The notes under the pieces are model-generated. The model was not told where the DNA came from. It saw nothing but the letters and a program-made list of their open reading frames with translations, and searched no databases. Shown here in pieces: positions 32,500 through 49,500 of a stretch of DNA of 64,000 nucleotides (its first letter is position 1; every line of letters starts with the position of its first letter). The stretch is from Megaustenia siamemsis (Eukaryota; Mollusca; Gastropoda; Stylommatophora; Ariophantidae), in assembly GCA_032433765.1 (NCBI GenBank), contig JAVIAB010000041.1, positions 79,177,835-79,241,834 of the forward strand, in the 5' to 3' direction. The translations under genes and the position numbers were made by a program.

Positions 32500-35400
32500 T
32501 GACCATCATCACTAGACTCAAACATTGATCATCATCACTAGACTAAAACATTGACCATCATCACTAGACCCAAATAATGACCATCATCACTAGACTCAAA
32601 CAATGACCATCATCACTAGACTCAAACATTGATCATCATCACTAGACTAAAACATTGACCATCATCACTAGACCCAAATAATGACCATCATCACTAGACT
32701 CAAACATTGACCATCATCACTAGTCTCAAACATTGACCATCTTCACTAGACCCAAATAATGACCATCATCACTAGACTAAAACAATGGCCATCATCACTA
32801 GACTCAAACATTGACCATCATCACTAGACCCAAACAATGACCATCATCACTAGACTCAAACAATGACCATCATCACTAGACTCAAACAATGACCATCATC
32901 ACTAGATCGAAACAGTGACCATCATCACTGGACTCAATCATTGACCATCATCACTAGACTCAAACATTGACCATCATCACTAGACCCAAACAATGACCAT
33001 CATCACTAGACCTAAACAGTGACCATCATCACTAGACCCAAACATTGACCATCATCACTAAACCCAAAAATTGACCATCATCACTAGACTCAAACATTGA
33101 CCATCATCACTAGACCCAAATAATGACCATCATCACTAGACCCAAAAAATGACCATCATCACTAGACCCAAAGAATGACCATCATCACTAGACCCAAACA
33201 ATGACTATCATCTCTAGACCCAAATAATGACCATCATCACTAGACTCAAACAGTGACCATCATCACTAGACTCAAACAGTGACCATCATCACTAGACCCA
33301 AATAATGACCATCATCACTAGACTCAAACAATGACCATCATCACTAGACTCAAACAATGACCATCATCACTAGACTCAAACATTGACCATCATCACTAGA
33401 CCGAAATAATGACCATCATCACTAGACTCAAACATTGACCATCATCACTAGACTCAAACAATGACCATCATCACTAGACTCAAACAGTGACCATCATCAC
33501 TAGACTCAAACAATGACCATCATCACTAGACCCAAATAATGACCATCATCACTAGACTCAAACATTGACCATCATCACTAGACTCAAACAGTGACCATCA
33601 TCACTAGACCCAAATAATGACTATCATCACTAGACCCAATTAATCAACATCATCACTAGACCCAAACAATGACTATCATCACTAGACTCAAACAATGACC
33701 ATCATTACTAGTCTCAAACAATGACCATCATCACTAGACCCAAATAATGAGCATCATCACTAGACCCAAACAATGACCATCATCACTAGACTCAAACAAT
33801 GACCATCATTACTAGTCTCAAACAATGACCATCATTACTAGTCTCAAACAATGACCATCATCACTAGACCCAAACAATGACCATCATCACTAGACCCAAA
33901 AAATGACCATCATCACTAGACCCAAACAATGACCATCATCACTACACTCAAACAATGACCATCATTACTAGTCTCAAACAATGACCATCATCACTAGACC
34001 CAAATAATGAGCATCATCACTAGACCCAAACAATGACCATCATTACTAGGCTCAAACAATGACCATCATTACTAGTCTTAAACAATGACCATCACCACTA
34101 GACCCAAATAATGACCATCATCACTAGACCCACATAATGACCATCATCCCTAGACTCAAACATTGACCATCATCACTAGACTCAAACAATGACCATCATC
34201 ACTAGACTCAAACAGTGACCATCATCACTAGACTCAAACAATGACCATCATCACTAGACCCAAATAATGACCATCATCACTAGACTCAAACATTGACCAT
34301 CATCACTAGACTCAAACAGTGACCATCATCACTAGACCCAAATAATGACTATCATCACTAGACCCAATTAATCAACATCATCACTAGACCCAAACAATGA
34401 CTATCATCACTAGACTCAAACAATGACCATCATTACTAGTCTCAAACAATGACCATCATCACTAGACCCAAATAATGAGCATCATCACTAGACCCAAACA
34501 ATGACCATCATCACTAGACTCAAACAATGACCATCATTACTAGTCTCAAACATTGACCATCATCACTAGTCTCAAACATTGACCATCTTCACTAGACCCA
34601 AATAATGACCATCATCACTAGACTAAAACAATGGCCATCATCACTAGACTCAAACATTGACCATCATCACTAGACCCAAACAATGACCATCATCACTAGA
34701 CTCAAACAATGACCATCATCACTAGACTCAAACAATGACCATCATTACTAGATCGAAACAGTGACCATCATCACTGGACTCAATCATTGACCATCATCAC
34801 TAGACTCAAACATTGACCATCATCACTAGACCCAAACAATGACCATCATCACTAGACCTAAACAGTGACCATCATCACTAGACCCAAACATTGACCATCA
34901 TCACTAAACCCAAAAATTGACCATCATCACTAGACTCAAACATTGACCATCATCACTAGACCCAAATAATGACCATCATCACTAGACCCAAAAAATGACC
35001 ATCATCACTAGACCCAAAGAATAACCATCATCACTAGACCCAAACAATGACTATCATCACTAGACCCAAATAATGACCATCATCACTAGACTCAAACAGT
35101 GACCATCATCACTAGACTCAAACAATGACCATCATCACTAGACCCAAATAATGACCATCATCACTAGACTCAAACAATGACCATCATCACTAGACTCAAA
35201 CAATGACCATCATCACTAGACTCAAACATTGACCATCATCACTAGACCGAAATAATGACCATCATCACTAGACTCAAACATTGACCATCATCACTAGACT
35301 CAAACAATGACCATCATCACTAGACTCAAACAGTGACCATCATCACTAGACTCAAACAATGACCATCATCACTAGACCCAAATAATGACCATCATCACTA

Positions 35401-38400
35401 GACTCAAACATTGACCATCATCACTAGACTCAAACAGTGACCATCATCACTAGACCCAAATAATGACTATCATCACTAGACCCAATTAATCAACATCATC
35501 ACTAGACCCAAACAATGACTATCATCACTAGACTCAAACAATGACCATCATTACTAGTCTCAAACAATGACCATCATCACTAGACCCAAATAATGAGCAT
35601 CATCACTAGACCCAAACAATGACCATCATCACTAGACTCAAACAATGACCATCATTACTAGTCTCAAACAATGACCATCATTACTAGTCTCAAACAATGA
35701 CCATCATCACTAGACCCAAACAATGACCATCATCACTAGACCCAAACAATGACCATCATCACTAGACCCAAACAATGACCATCATCACTAGACTCAAACA
35801 ATGACCATCATTACTAGTCTCAAACAATGACCATCATCACTAGACCCAAATAATGAGCATCATCACTAGACCCAAACAGTAACCATCATCACTAGACTCA
35901 AACATTGACCATCATCACTAGACTCAAACATTGACCATCATCACTAGACTCAAACAATGACCATCATCACTAGACTTAAACATTGACCATCATCACTAGA
36001 CTCAAACATTGACCATCATCACTAGACCCAAATAATGACCATCATCACTAGACTCAAACATTGACCATCATCACTAGACTCAAACATTGACCATCATCAC
36101 TAGACCCAAATAATGACCATCATCACTAGACTCAAACAATGACCATCATCACTAGACTCAAACATTGACCATCATCACTAGACCCAAATAATGACCATCA
36201 TCACAAGACTCTAACAATGACCATCATCATTAAACTCAAACAATGACCATCATCACTAGACCCAAACAGTAACCATCATCACTAGACTCAAACATTGACC
36301 ATCATCACTAGACTCAAACATTGACCATCATCACTAGACCCAAATAATGACCATCATCACTAGACCCAAATAATGACCATCATCACTAGACCCAAACAAT
36401 GACCATCATCACTAGACCCAAAAAATGACCATCATCACTAGACCCAAACAATTACCATCATCACTAGACCCAAACAGTGACCATCATCACTAGACCCAAA
36501 CAATGACCATCATCACTAGACTCAAACAGTAACCATCATCACTAGACCTAAACAATGACCATCATTACTAGACTCAAACAGTGACCATCATCACTAGACC
36601 CAAACAGTGACCATCATCACTAGACCCAAACAGTGACCATCATCACTAGACCCAAACAATGACCATCATCACTACACCCAAACAATGACCATAATCACTA
36701 GACCTAAACAATGACCATCATCACTAGACTCAAACAGTGACCATCATCACTAGACCCAAATAATGACCATCATCACTAGACCCAAACAATGACCATCATC
36801 ACTAGACCCAAATAATGACCATCATCACTAGACCCAAATAATGACCATCATCACTAGACCCAAATAATGACCATCATCACTAGACCCAAATAATGACCAT
36901 CATCACTAGACTCAAACAATGACCATCATCACTAGACTCAAACAGTGACCATCATCACTAGACTCAAACAATGACCATCATCACTAGACCCAAATAATGA
37001 CTATCATCATTAGACCCAAATAATGACCATCATCACTAGACTCAAACAATGACCATCATCACTAGACTCAAATAGTGACCATCATCACTAGACCCAAAAA
37101 ATCACCATCATCACTATACCCACATAATGACCATCATCCCTAGACTCAAACATTGGGCATCATTGTTAGACTCAAACAATGACCATCGTCACTAGACTCA
37201 AACATTGATCATCATCACTAGACTAAAACATTGACCATCATCACTAGACCCAAATAATGACCATCATCACTAGACTCAAACAATGACCATCATCACTAGA
37301 CTCAAACATTGATCATCATCACTAGACTAAAACATTGACCATCATCACTAGACCCAAATAATGACCATCATCACTAGACTCAAACATTGACCATCATCAC
37401 TAGTCTCAAACATTGACCATCTTCACTAGACCCAAATAATGACCATCATCACTAGACTAAAACAATGGCCATCATCACTAGACTCAAACATTGACCATCA
37501 TCACTAGACCCAAACAATGACCATCATCACTAGACTCAAACAATGACCATCATCACTAGACTCAAACAATGACCATCATCACTAGATCGAAACAGTGACC
37601 ATCATCACTGGACTCAATCATTGACCATCATCACTAGACTCAAACATTGACCATCATCACTAGACCCAAACAATGACCATCATCACTAGATCTAAACAGT
37701 GACCATCATCACTAGACCCAAACATTGACCATCATCACTAAACCCAAAAATTGACCATCATCACTAGACTCAAACATTGACCATCATCACTAGACCCAAA
37801 TAATGACCATCATCACTAGACCCAAAAAATGACCATCATCACTAGACCCAAAGAATGACCATCATCACTAGACCCAAACAATGACTATCATCACTAGACC
37901 CAAATAATGACCATCATCACTAGACTCAAACAGTGACCATCATCACTAGACTCAAACAATGACCATCATCACTAGACCCAAATAATGACCATCATCACTA
38001 GACTCAAACAATGACCATCATCACTAGACTCAAACAATGACCATCATCACTAGACTCAAACATTGACCATCATCACTAGACCGAAATAATGACCATCATC
38101 ACTAGACTCAAACATTGACCATCATCACTAGACTCAAACAATGACCATCATCACTAGACTCAAACAGTGACCATCATCACTAGACTCAAACAATGACCAT
38201 CATCACTAGACCCAAAAAATGACCATCATCACTAGACTCAAACATTGACCATCATCACTAGACTCAAACAGTGACCATCATCACTAGACCCAAATAATGA
38301 CTATCATCACTAGACCCAATTAATCAACATCATCACTAGACCCAAACAATGACTATCATCACTAGACTCAAACAATGACCATCATTACTAGTCTCAAACA

Positions 38401-41400
38401 ATGACCATCATCACTAGACCCAAATAATGAGCATCATCACTAGACCCAAACAATGACCATCATCACTAGACTCAAACAATGACCATCATTACTAGTCTCA
38501 AACAATGACCATCATTACTAGTCTCAAACAATGACCATCATCACTAGACCCAAACAATGACCATCATCACTAGACCCAAACAATGACCATCATCACTAGA
38601 CCCAAACAATGACCATCATCACTAGACTCAAACAATGACCATCATTACTAGTCTCAAACAATGACCATCATCACTAGACCCAAATAATGAGCATCATCAC
38701 TAGACCCAAACAATGACCATCATTACTAGGCTCAAACAATGACCATCATTACTAGTCTTAAACAATGACCATCACCACTAGACCCAAATAATGACCATCA
38801 TCACTAGACCCACATAATGACCATCATCCCTAGACTCAAACATTGACCATCATCACTAGACTCAAACAATGACCATCATCACTAGACTCAAACAGTGACC
38901 ATCATCACTAGACTCAAACAATGACCATCATCACTAGACCCAAATAATGACCATCATCACTAGACTCAAACATTGACCATCATCACTAGACTCAAACAGT
39001 GACCATCATCACTAGACCCAAATAATGACTATCATCACTAGACCCAATTAATCAACATCATCACTAGACCCAAACAATGACTATCATCACTAGACTCAAA
39101 CAATGACCATCATTACTAGTCTCAAACAATGACCATCATCACTAGACCCAAATAATGAGCATCATCACTAGACCCAAACAATGACCATCATCACTAGACT
39201 CAAACAATGACCATCATTACTAGTCTCAAACATTGACCATCATCACTAGTCTCAAACATTGACCATCTTCACTAGACCCAAATAATGACCATCATCACTA
39301 GACTAAAACAATGGCCATCATCACTAGACTCAAACATTGACCATCATCACTAGACCCAAACAATGACCATCATCACTAGACTCAAACAATGACCATCATC
39401 ACTAGACTCAAACAATGACCATCATTACTAGATCGAAACAGTGACCATCATCACTATACTCAATCATTGACCATCATCACTAGACTCAAACATTGACCAT
39501 CATCACTAGACCCAAACAATGACCATCATCACTAGACCTAAACAGTGACCATCATCACTAGACCCAAACATTGACCATCATCACTAAACCCAAAATTGAC
39601 CATCATCACTAGACTCAAACATTGACCATCATCACTAGACCCAAATAATGACCATCATCACTAGACCCAAAAAATGACCATCATCACTAGACCCAAAGAA
39701 TGACCATCATCACTAGACCCAAACAATGACTATCATCACTAGACCCAAATAATGACCATCATCACTAGACTCAAACAGTGACCATCATCACTAGACTCAA
39801 ACAATGACCATCATCACTAGACCCAAATAATGACCATCATCACTAGACTCAAACAATGACCATCATCACTAGACTCAAACAATGACCATCATCACTAGAC
39901 TCAAACATTGACCATCATCACTAGACCGAAATAATGACCATCATCACTAGACTCAAACATTGACCATCATCACTAGACTCAAACAATGACCATCATCACT
40001 AGACTCAAACAGTGACCATCATCACTAGACTCAAACAATGACCATCATCACTAGACCCAAATAATGACCATCATCACTAGACTCAAACATTGACCATCAT
40101 CACTAGACTCAAACAGTGACCATCATCACTAGACCCAAACAATGACTATCATCACTAGACTCAAACAATGACCATCATTACTAGTCTCAAACAATGACCA
40201 TCATCACTAGACCCAAATAATGAGCATCATCACTAGACCCAAACAATGACCATCATCACTAGACTCAAACAATGACCATCATTACTAGTCTCAAACAATG
40301 ACCATCATTACTAGTCTCAAACAATGACCATCATCACTAGACCCAAACAATGACCATCATCACTAGACCCAAACAATGACCATCATCACTAGACCCAAAC
40401 AATGACCATCATCACTAGACTCAAACAATGACCATCATTACTAGTCTCAAACAATGACCATCATCACTAGACCCAAATAATGAGCATCATCACTAGACCC
40501 AAACAATGACCATCATTACTAGGCTCAAACAATGACCATCATTACTAGTCTTAAACAATGACCATCACCACTAGACCCAAATAATGACCATCATCACTAG
40601 ACCCACATAATGACCATCATCCCTAGACTCAAACATTGACCATCATCACTAGACTCAAACAATGACCATCATCACTAGACTCAAACAGTGACCATCATCA
40701 CTAGACTCAAACAATGACCATCATCACTAGACCCAAATAATGACCATCATCACTAGACTCAAACATTGACCATCATCACTAGACTCAAACAGTGACCATC
40801 ATCACTAGACCCAAATAATGACTATCATCACTAGACCCAATTAATCAACATCATCACTAGACCCAAACAATGACTATCATCACTAGACTCAAACAATGAC
40901 CATCATTACTAGTCTCAAACAATGACCATCATCACTAGACCCAAATAATGAGCATCATCACTAGACCCAAACAATGACCATCATCACTAGACTCAAACAA
41001 TGACCATCATTACTAGTCTCAAACATTGACCATCATCACTAGTCTCAAACATTGACCATCTTCACTAGACCCAAATAATGACCATCATCACTAGACTAAA
41101 ACAATGGCCATCATCACTAGACTCAAACATTGACCATCATCACTAGACCCAAACAATGACCATCATCACTAGACTCAAACAATGACCATCATCACTAGAC
41201 TCAAACAATGACCATCATTACTAGATCGAAACAGTGACCATCATCACTGGACTCAATCATTGACCATCATCACTAGACTCAAACATTGACCATCATCACT
41301 AGACCCAAACAATGACCATCATCACTAGACCTAAACAGTGACCATCATCACTAGACCCAAACATTGACCATCATCACTAAACCCAAAAATTGACCATCAT

Positions 41401-41900
41401 CACTAGACTCAAACATTGACCATCATCACTAGACTCAAACAATGACCATCATCACTAGACCCAAACAATGACCATCATCACTAGACCCAAACAATGACCA
41501 TCATCACTAGACCCAAATAATGACCATCATCACTAGACCCAAACAATGACCATCATCACTAGACCCAAATAATGACCATCATCACTAGACCCAAATAATG
41601 ACCATCATCACTAGACCCAAATAATGACCATAATCACTAGACCCAAATAATGACCACCATCACTAGACTCAAACAATGACCATCATCACTAGACTCAAAC
41701 AGTGACCATCATCACTAGACTCAAACAATGACCATCATCACTAGACCCAAATAATGACCATCATCACTAGACCCAAATAATGACCATCATCACTAGACTC
41801 AAACAATGACCATCATCACTAGACCCAAATAATGACCATCATCACTAGACTCAAACATTGACCATCATCACTAGACCCACACAATGACCATCATCACTAG
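32500..41900. repeat. Higher-order repeat region of the satellite
   Basis: The rare variant 'gaccatcttcactagaccca' marks higher-order units at 32741, 34587, 37421, 39267 and 41060 (and later at 47335 and 50635). The spacings are 1,846, 2,834, 1,846 and 1,793. The first two sum to 4,680 bp, exactly 180 monomers, and this 4,680-bp block is repeated in tandem. The 1,793 spacing is one base short of 69 monomers, explained by a 1-bp deletion near 39594. Confidence 0.88.
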
Positions 41901-43247
41901 ACTCAAACAGTGACCATCATCACTAGACTCAAACATTGACCATCATCACTAGACCCAAATAATGACCATCATCACTAGACTCAAGCAATGACCATCATCA
42001 CTAGACTCAAACAATGACCATCATCACTAGATCGAAACAGTGACCATCATCACTAGACTCAAACATTGACCATCATCACTAGACTCAAACATTGACCATC
42101 ATCACTAGACCCAAAAATTGACCATCATCACTAGACTCAAACATTGACCATCATCACTAGACTCAAACAGTGACCATCATCACTAGACCCAAACAATGAC
42201 CATCATCACTAGACCCAAAGAATGACCATCATCACTAGACCCAAACAATGACCATCATCACTAGACTCAAACAATGACCATCATTACTAGTCTCAAACAA
42301 TGACCATCATTACTAGTCTCAAACAATGACCATCATCACTAGACCCAAACAATGACCATCATCACTAGACCCAAACAATGACCATCATCATCACTAGACC
42401 CAAACAATGACCATCATCACTAGACTCAAACAATGACCATCATTACTAGTCTCAAACAATGACCATCATCACTAGGCCCAAATAATGAGCATCATCACTA
42501 GACCCAAACAATGACCATCATTACTAGGCTCAAACAATGACAATCATTACTAGTCTTAAACAATGACCATCATTACTAGTCTCAAACAATGACCATCATC
42601 ACTAGACCCAAACAGTGACCATCATCACTAGACCCAAACAATGACCATCATCACTAGACTCAAACAGTGACAATGATCACTAGACCCATACAATGACCAT
42701 CATCACTAGACTCAAACAATGAACATCATCACTAGACCCAAACAGTGACCATCATCACTAGACCCAAACAATGACCATCATCACTAGACCCAAACAATGA
42801 CCATCATCACTAGACCCAAACAATGACCATCATCACTAGACCCAAATAATGACCATCATCACTAGACCCAAACAATGACCATCATCACTAGACCCAAATA
42901 ATGACCATCATCACTAGACCCAAATAATGACCATCATCACTAGACCCAAATAATGACCATAATCACTAGACCCAAATAATGACCACCATCACTAGACTCA
43001 AACAATGACCATCATCACTAGACTCAAACAGTGACCATCATCACTAGACTCAAACAATGACCATCATCACTAGACCCAAATAATGACCATCATCACTAGA
43101 CCCAAATAATGACCATCATCACTAGACTCAAACAATGACCATCATCACTAGACTCAAACAGTGACCATCATCACTAGACCCAAATAATGACCATCATCAC
43201 TAGACCCACATAATGACCATCATCCCTAGACTCAAACATTGGGCATC

Positions 43248-43504
43248 GTTCGTTCGTTCGTTCGCTTTCATCAGCTTTGACCTCTGACGAAGTCCCACCC
43301 ACTCAATTTTGTGGACTGAATTTTGCGTGTAAAGTCTGTTTTATCCCATTACAGGATGCCCCTCGCCATGCAGGCAGATTTACTCCGACTTCAGAGGTAC
43401 TAATTTTTAGGGAATTAGTAAAACCCAGGTGTCCTCGCCAGGGTACGAACCCGGCTGTTGCCGTGGTAAGCCAACCGCCTATCGATTGCGCTTACCGGAC
43501 ACCC
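43248..43504 (-). mobile_element. tRNA-derived SINE inserted in the satellite
   Basis: 257 bp on the minus strand. The head (43503-43428, 76 nt) is tRNA-like: a 7-bp acceptor stem (GGTGTCC/GGACACC) and a B box (GGGTTCGTACCC, 43452-43441). An unassigned body follows, and the 3' end is a (CGAA)n tail (43265-43248). The 12-bp target duplication ACATTGGGCATC flanks it (43236-43247 and 43505-43516) and is itself part of a satellite monomer. The element gives the only non-satellite sequence in 36 kb. The open frame crossing it (43277-43576, plus strand) is fortuitous. Confidence 0.88.
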
Positions 43505-46500
43505 ACATTGGGCATCATTGTTAGACTCAAACATTGGCCATCATCACTAGACTCAAACAATGACCATCATCACTAGACTCAAACATTGACCATCATCACT
43601 AGACTCAAACATTGACCATCATTACTAGACCCAAATAATGACCTTCATTACTAGACTCAAACATTGACCATCATCACTAGACTCAAACATTGACCATCAT
43701 CACTAGACCCAAATAATGACCATCATCACTAGACTCAAACAATGGCCATCATCACTAGACCCAAATAATGACCATCATCACTAGACTCAAACAATGACCA
43801 TCATCACTAGACTCAAACAATGACCATCATTACTAGACCGAAACAGTGACTATCATCACTAGACTCAAACATTGACCATCATCACTAGACTCAAACATTG
43901 GACATCATCACTAGACCCAAATAATGACCATCATCACTAGACCCAAACATTGACCATCATCACTAGACCCAAATAATGACCATCGTCACTAGACTCAAAC
44001 AGTGACCATCATCACTAGACTCAAACAATGACCATCATCACTAGACCCAAATAATGACCATCATCTCTAGACTCAAACAATGACCATCATCACTAGACTC
44101 AAACAATGACCATCATCACTAGACTCAAACATTGACCATCATCACTAGACTCAAACATTGACCATCATCACTAGACCCAAACAATGACCATCATCACTAG
44201 ACTCAAACAATGACCAACATTACTAGTCTCAAACAATGACCATCATCACTAGACCGAAATAATGAGCATCATCACTAGACCCAAACAATGACCATCATCA
44301 CTAGACCCAAATAATGACCATCATCACTAGACTCAAACAGTGACCATCATCACTAGACTCAAACAATGACCATCATCACTAGACCCAAATAATGACCATC
44401 ATCTCTAGACTCAAACAATGACCATCATCACTAGACTCAAACAATGACCATCATCACTAGACTCAAACATTGACCATCATCACTAGACCCAAATAATGAC
44501 CATCATCACTAGACTCAAACATTGACCATCATCACTAGACTCAAACAATGACCATCATCACTAGACTCAAACAGTGACCATCATCACTAGACTCAAACAA
44601 TGACCATCATCACTAGACCCAAATAATGACCATCATCACTAGACTCAAACATTGACCATCATCACTAGACTCAAACAGTGACCATCATCACTAGACCCAA
44701 ATAATGACCATCATCACTAGACCGAAATAATGAACATCATCACTAGACCCAAACAATGACCATCATCACTAGACTCAAACAATGACCAACATTACTAGTG
44801 TCAAACAATGACCATCATCACTAGACCCAAATAATGAGCATCATCACTAGACCCAAATAATGACCATCATCACTAGACTCAAACATTGACCATCATCACT
44901 AGACCCAAAAATTGACCATCATCACTAGACTCAAACATTGACCATCATCACTAGACCCAAATAATGACCATCATCACTAGACCCAAATAATGAACATCAT
45001 CACTAGACCCAAAGAATGACCATCATCACTAGACCCAAACATTGACCATCATCACTAGACCCAAATAATGACCATCATCACTAGACCCAAACAATGAGCA
45101 TCATCACTAGACCCAAACAATGACCATCATCACTAGTCTCAAACAATGACCATCATTACTAGTCTCAAACAATGCCCATCATCACTAGACCCAAACAATG
45201 ACCATCATCACTAGACCCAAACAATGACCATCATCACTAGACCCAAACAATGACCATCATCACTAGACTCAAACAATGACCATCATTACTAGTCTCAAAC
45301 AATGACCATCATCACTAGACCCAAATAATGAGCATCATCACTAGACCCAAACAATGACCATCATCACTAGGCTCAAACAATGACCATCATTACTAGTCTT
45401 AAACAATGACCATCATTACTAGTCTCAAAAAATGACCATAATCACTAGACCCAAATAATGAGCATCATCACTAGACCCAAACAATGACCATCATCACTAG
45501 ACTCAAACAATGACCATCATACCTAGACTCAAACAATGACCATCATCACTAGACTCAAACATTGACCATCATCACTAGACCCAAATAATGACCATCATCA
45601 CTAGACCCAAACAATGACCATCATCACTAGACCCAAATAATGACTATCATCACTAGACCCAAATAATGACCATCATCACTAGACCCAAACAATGACCATC
45701 ATCACTAGACCCAAATAATGACCATCATCACTAGACTCAAACATTGACCATCATCACTAGACCCAAATAATGACCATCATCACTAGACTCAAACAATGAC
45801 CATCATCACTAGACTCAAACAATGACCATCATCACTAGACTCAAACATTGACCATCATCACTAGACCCAAATAATGGCCATCATCACTAGACTCAAACAT
45901 TGACCATCATCACTAGACTCAAACAATGACCATCATCACTAGACTCAAACAGTGACCATCATCACTAGACTCAAACAATGACCATCATCACTAGACCCAA
46001 ATAATGACCATCATCACTAGACTCAAACATTGACCATCATCACTAGACTCAAACAGTGACCATCATCACTAGACCCAAAAATGACCATCATCACTAGACC
46101 CAAATAATGAACATCATCACTAGACCCAAACAATGACCATCATCACTAGACTCAAACAATGACCATCATTACTAGTCTCAAAGAATGACCATCATCACTA
46201 GACCCAAATAATGATCATCATCACTAGACCCAAACATTGACCATCATCACTAGACTCAAACATTGACCATCATCAGTAGACCCAAAAATTGACCATCATC
46301 ACTAGACTCAAACATTGACCATCATCATTAGACCCAAATAATGACCATCATCACTAGACCCAAATAATGAACATCATCACTAGACCCAAAGAATGACCAT
46401 CATCACTAGACCCAAACATTGACCATCATCACTAGACCCAAATAATGACCATCATCACTAGACTCAAACAGTGACCATCATCACTAGACTCAAACAATGA

Positions 46501-49500
46501 CCATCATTACTAGTCTCAAACAATGACCATCATTACTAGTCTCAAACAATGACCATCATCACTAGACCAAAACAATGACCATCATCACTAGACCCAAACA
46601 ATGACCATCATCACTAGACCCAAACAATGACCATCATCACTAGACTCAAACAATGACCATCATTACTAGTCTCAAACAATGACCATCATCACTAGACCCA
46701 AATAATGAGCATCATCACTAGACCCAAACAATGACCATCATCACTAGACTCAAACAATGACCATCATCACTAGACCCATATAATGAGCATCATCACTAGA
46801 CCCAAATAATGACCATCATCACTAGACCCAAACAATGACCATCATCACTAGACCCACACAATGACCATCATCACTAGACCCAAACAATGACCATAATTAC
46901 TAGTCTCAAACAATGACCATCATTACTAGTCTCAAACAATGACCATCAACACTAGACCCAAATAATGAGCATCATCACTAGACCCAAACAATGACCATCA
47001 TCACTAGACTCAAACAATGACCATCATCACTAGACCCAAATAATGAGCATCATCACTAGACCCAAACAATGACCATCATCACTAGACCAAAAAATGACCA
47101 TCATCACTATACCCACATAATGACCATCATCCTAGACTCAAACATTGGGCATCATTGTTAGAATCAAACATTGGCCATCATCACTAGACTCAAACAATGA
47201 CCATCATCACTAGACTCAAACATTGATCATCATCACTAGACTAAAACATTGACCATCATCACTAGACCCAAACAATGACCATCATCACTAGACTCAAACA
47301 TTGACCATCATCACTAGTCTCAAACATTGACCATCTTCACTAGACCCAAATAATGACCATCATCACTAGACTAAAACAATGGCCATCATCACTAGACTCA
47401 AACATTGACCATCATCACTAGTCCCAAACAATGACCATCATCACTAGACTCAAACAATGACCATCATCACTAGACTCAAACAATGACCATCATCACTAGA
47501 TCGAAACAGTGACCATCATCACTGGACTCAATCATTGACCATCATCACTAGACTCAAACATTGACCATCATCACTAGACCCAAACAATGACCATCATCAC
47601 TAGACCTAAACAGTGACCATCATCACTAGACCCAAACATTGACCATCATCACTAACCCAAAAATTGACCATCATCATTAGACTCAAACATTGACCATCAT
47701 CACTAGACCCAAAAAATGACCATCATCACTAGACCCAAAGAATGACCATCATCACTAGACCCAAACAATGACCATCATCACTAGACCCAAATAATGACCA
47801 TCATCACTAGACTCAAACAGTGACCATCATCACTAGACTCAAACAATGACCATCATCACTAGACCCAAATAATGACCATCATCACTAGACTCAAACAATG
47901 ACCATCATCACTAGACTCAAACAATGACCATCATCACTAGACTCAAACATTGACCATCATCACTAGACCCAAATAATGACCATCATCACTAGACTCAAAC
48001 ATTGACCATCATCACTAGACTCAAACAATGACCATCATCACTAGACTCAAACAGTGACCATCATCACTAGACTCAAACAATGACCATCATCACTAGACCC
48101 AAATAATGACCATCATCACTAGACTCAAACATTGACCATCATCACTAGACTCAAACAGTGACCATCATCACTAGACCCAAATAATGACTATCATCACTAG
48201 ACCCAATTAATCAACATCATCACTAGACCCAAACAATGACTATCATCACTAGACTCAAACAATGACCATCATTACTAGTCTCAAACAATGACCATCATCA
48301 CTAGACCCAAATAATGAGCATCATCACTAGACCCAAACAATGACCATCATCACTAGACTCAAACAATGACCATCATTACTAGTCTCAAACAATGACCATC
48401 ATTACTAGTCTCAAACAATGCCCATCATCACTAGACCCAAACAATGACCATCATCACTAGACCCAAACAATGACCATCATCACTAGACCCAAACAATGAC
48501 CATCATCACTAGACTCAAACAATGACCATCATTACTAGTCTCAAACAATGACCATCATCACTAGACCCAAATAATGAGCATCATCACTAGACCCAAACAA
48601 TGACCATCATCACTAGGCTCAAACAATGACCATCATTACTAATCTTAAACAATGACCATCATTACTAGTCTCAAACAATGACCATCATCACTAGACCCAA
48701 ATAATGAGCATCATCACTAGACCCAAACAATGACCATCATCACTAGACTCAAACAATGACCATCATCACTAGACTCAAACAATGACCATCATCACTAGAC
48801 TCAAACATTGACCATCATCACTAGACCCAAATAATGACCATCATCACTAGACCCAAATAATGACCATCATCACTAGACCCAAATAATGACCATCATCACT
48901 AGACCCAAATAATGACCATCATCACTAGACCCAAACAATGACCATCATCACTAGACCCAAATAATGACCATCATCACTAGACTCAAACATTGACCATCAT
49001 CACTAGACCCAAATAATGACCATCATCACTAGACTAAAACAATGGCCATCATCACTAGACTCAAACAATGACCATCATCACTAGACTCAAACATTGACCA
49101 TCATCCTAGACCCAAATAATGGCCATCATCACTAGACTCAAACATTGACCATCATCACTAGACTCAAACAATGACCATCATCACTAGACTCAAACAGTGA
49201 CCATCATCACTAGACTCAAACAATGACCATCATCACTAGACCCAAATAATGACCATCATCACTAGACTCAAACATTGACCATCATCACTAGACTCAAACA
49301 GTGACCATCATCACTAGACCCAAATAATGACCATCATCACTAGACCCAAATAATGAACATCATCACTAGACCCAAACAATGACCATCATCACTAGACTCA
49401 AACAATGACCATCATTACTAGTCTCAAAGAATGACCATCATCACTAGACCCAAATAATGATCATCATCACTAGACCCTAACATTGACCATCATCACTAGA

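Larger units (their letters stand above)
27101..43247. repeat. 26-bp satellite array, left part
   Basis: Tandem copies of 'gaccatcatcactagactca' plus 'aacaat' (26 bp). Common variants change aacaat to aataat, aacatt or aacagt and gactc to gaccc. A diverged sub-family, 'gggcatcattgttagactca' plus 'aacatt', alternates with the main type at about 27520-28610 and 30330-31490. Every frame on both strands is closed within a few units. The array lies wholly in the 44.65-kb OATP intron. Confidence 0.98.

Noticed and set aside
43428..43503. A functional tRNA gene on the minus strand
   Set aside because: It is 76 nt with a good acceptor stem and B box, but the D and anticodon arms are irregular. It is fused to a body and a (CGAA)n tail with target duplications, so it is a SINE head.
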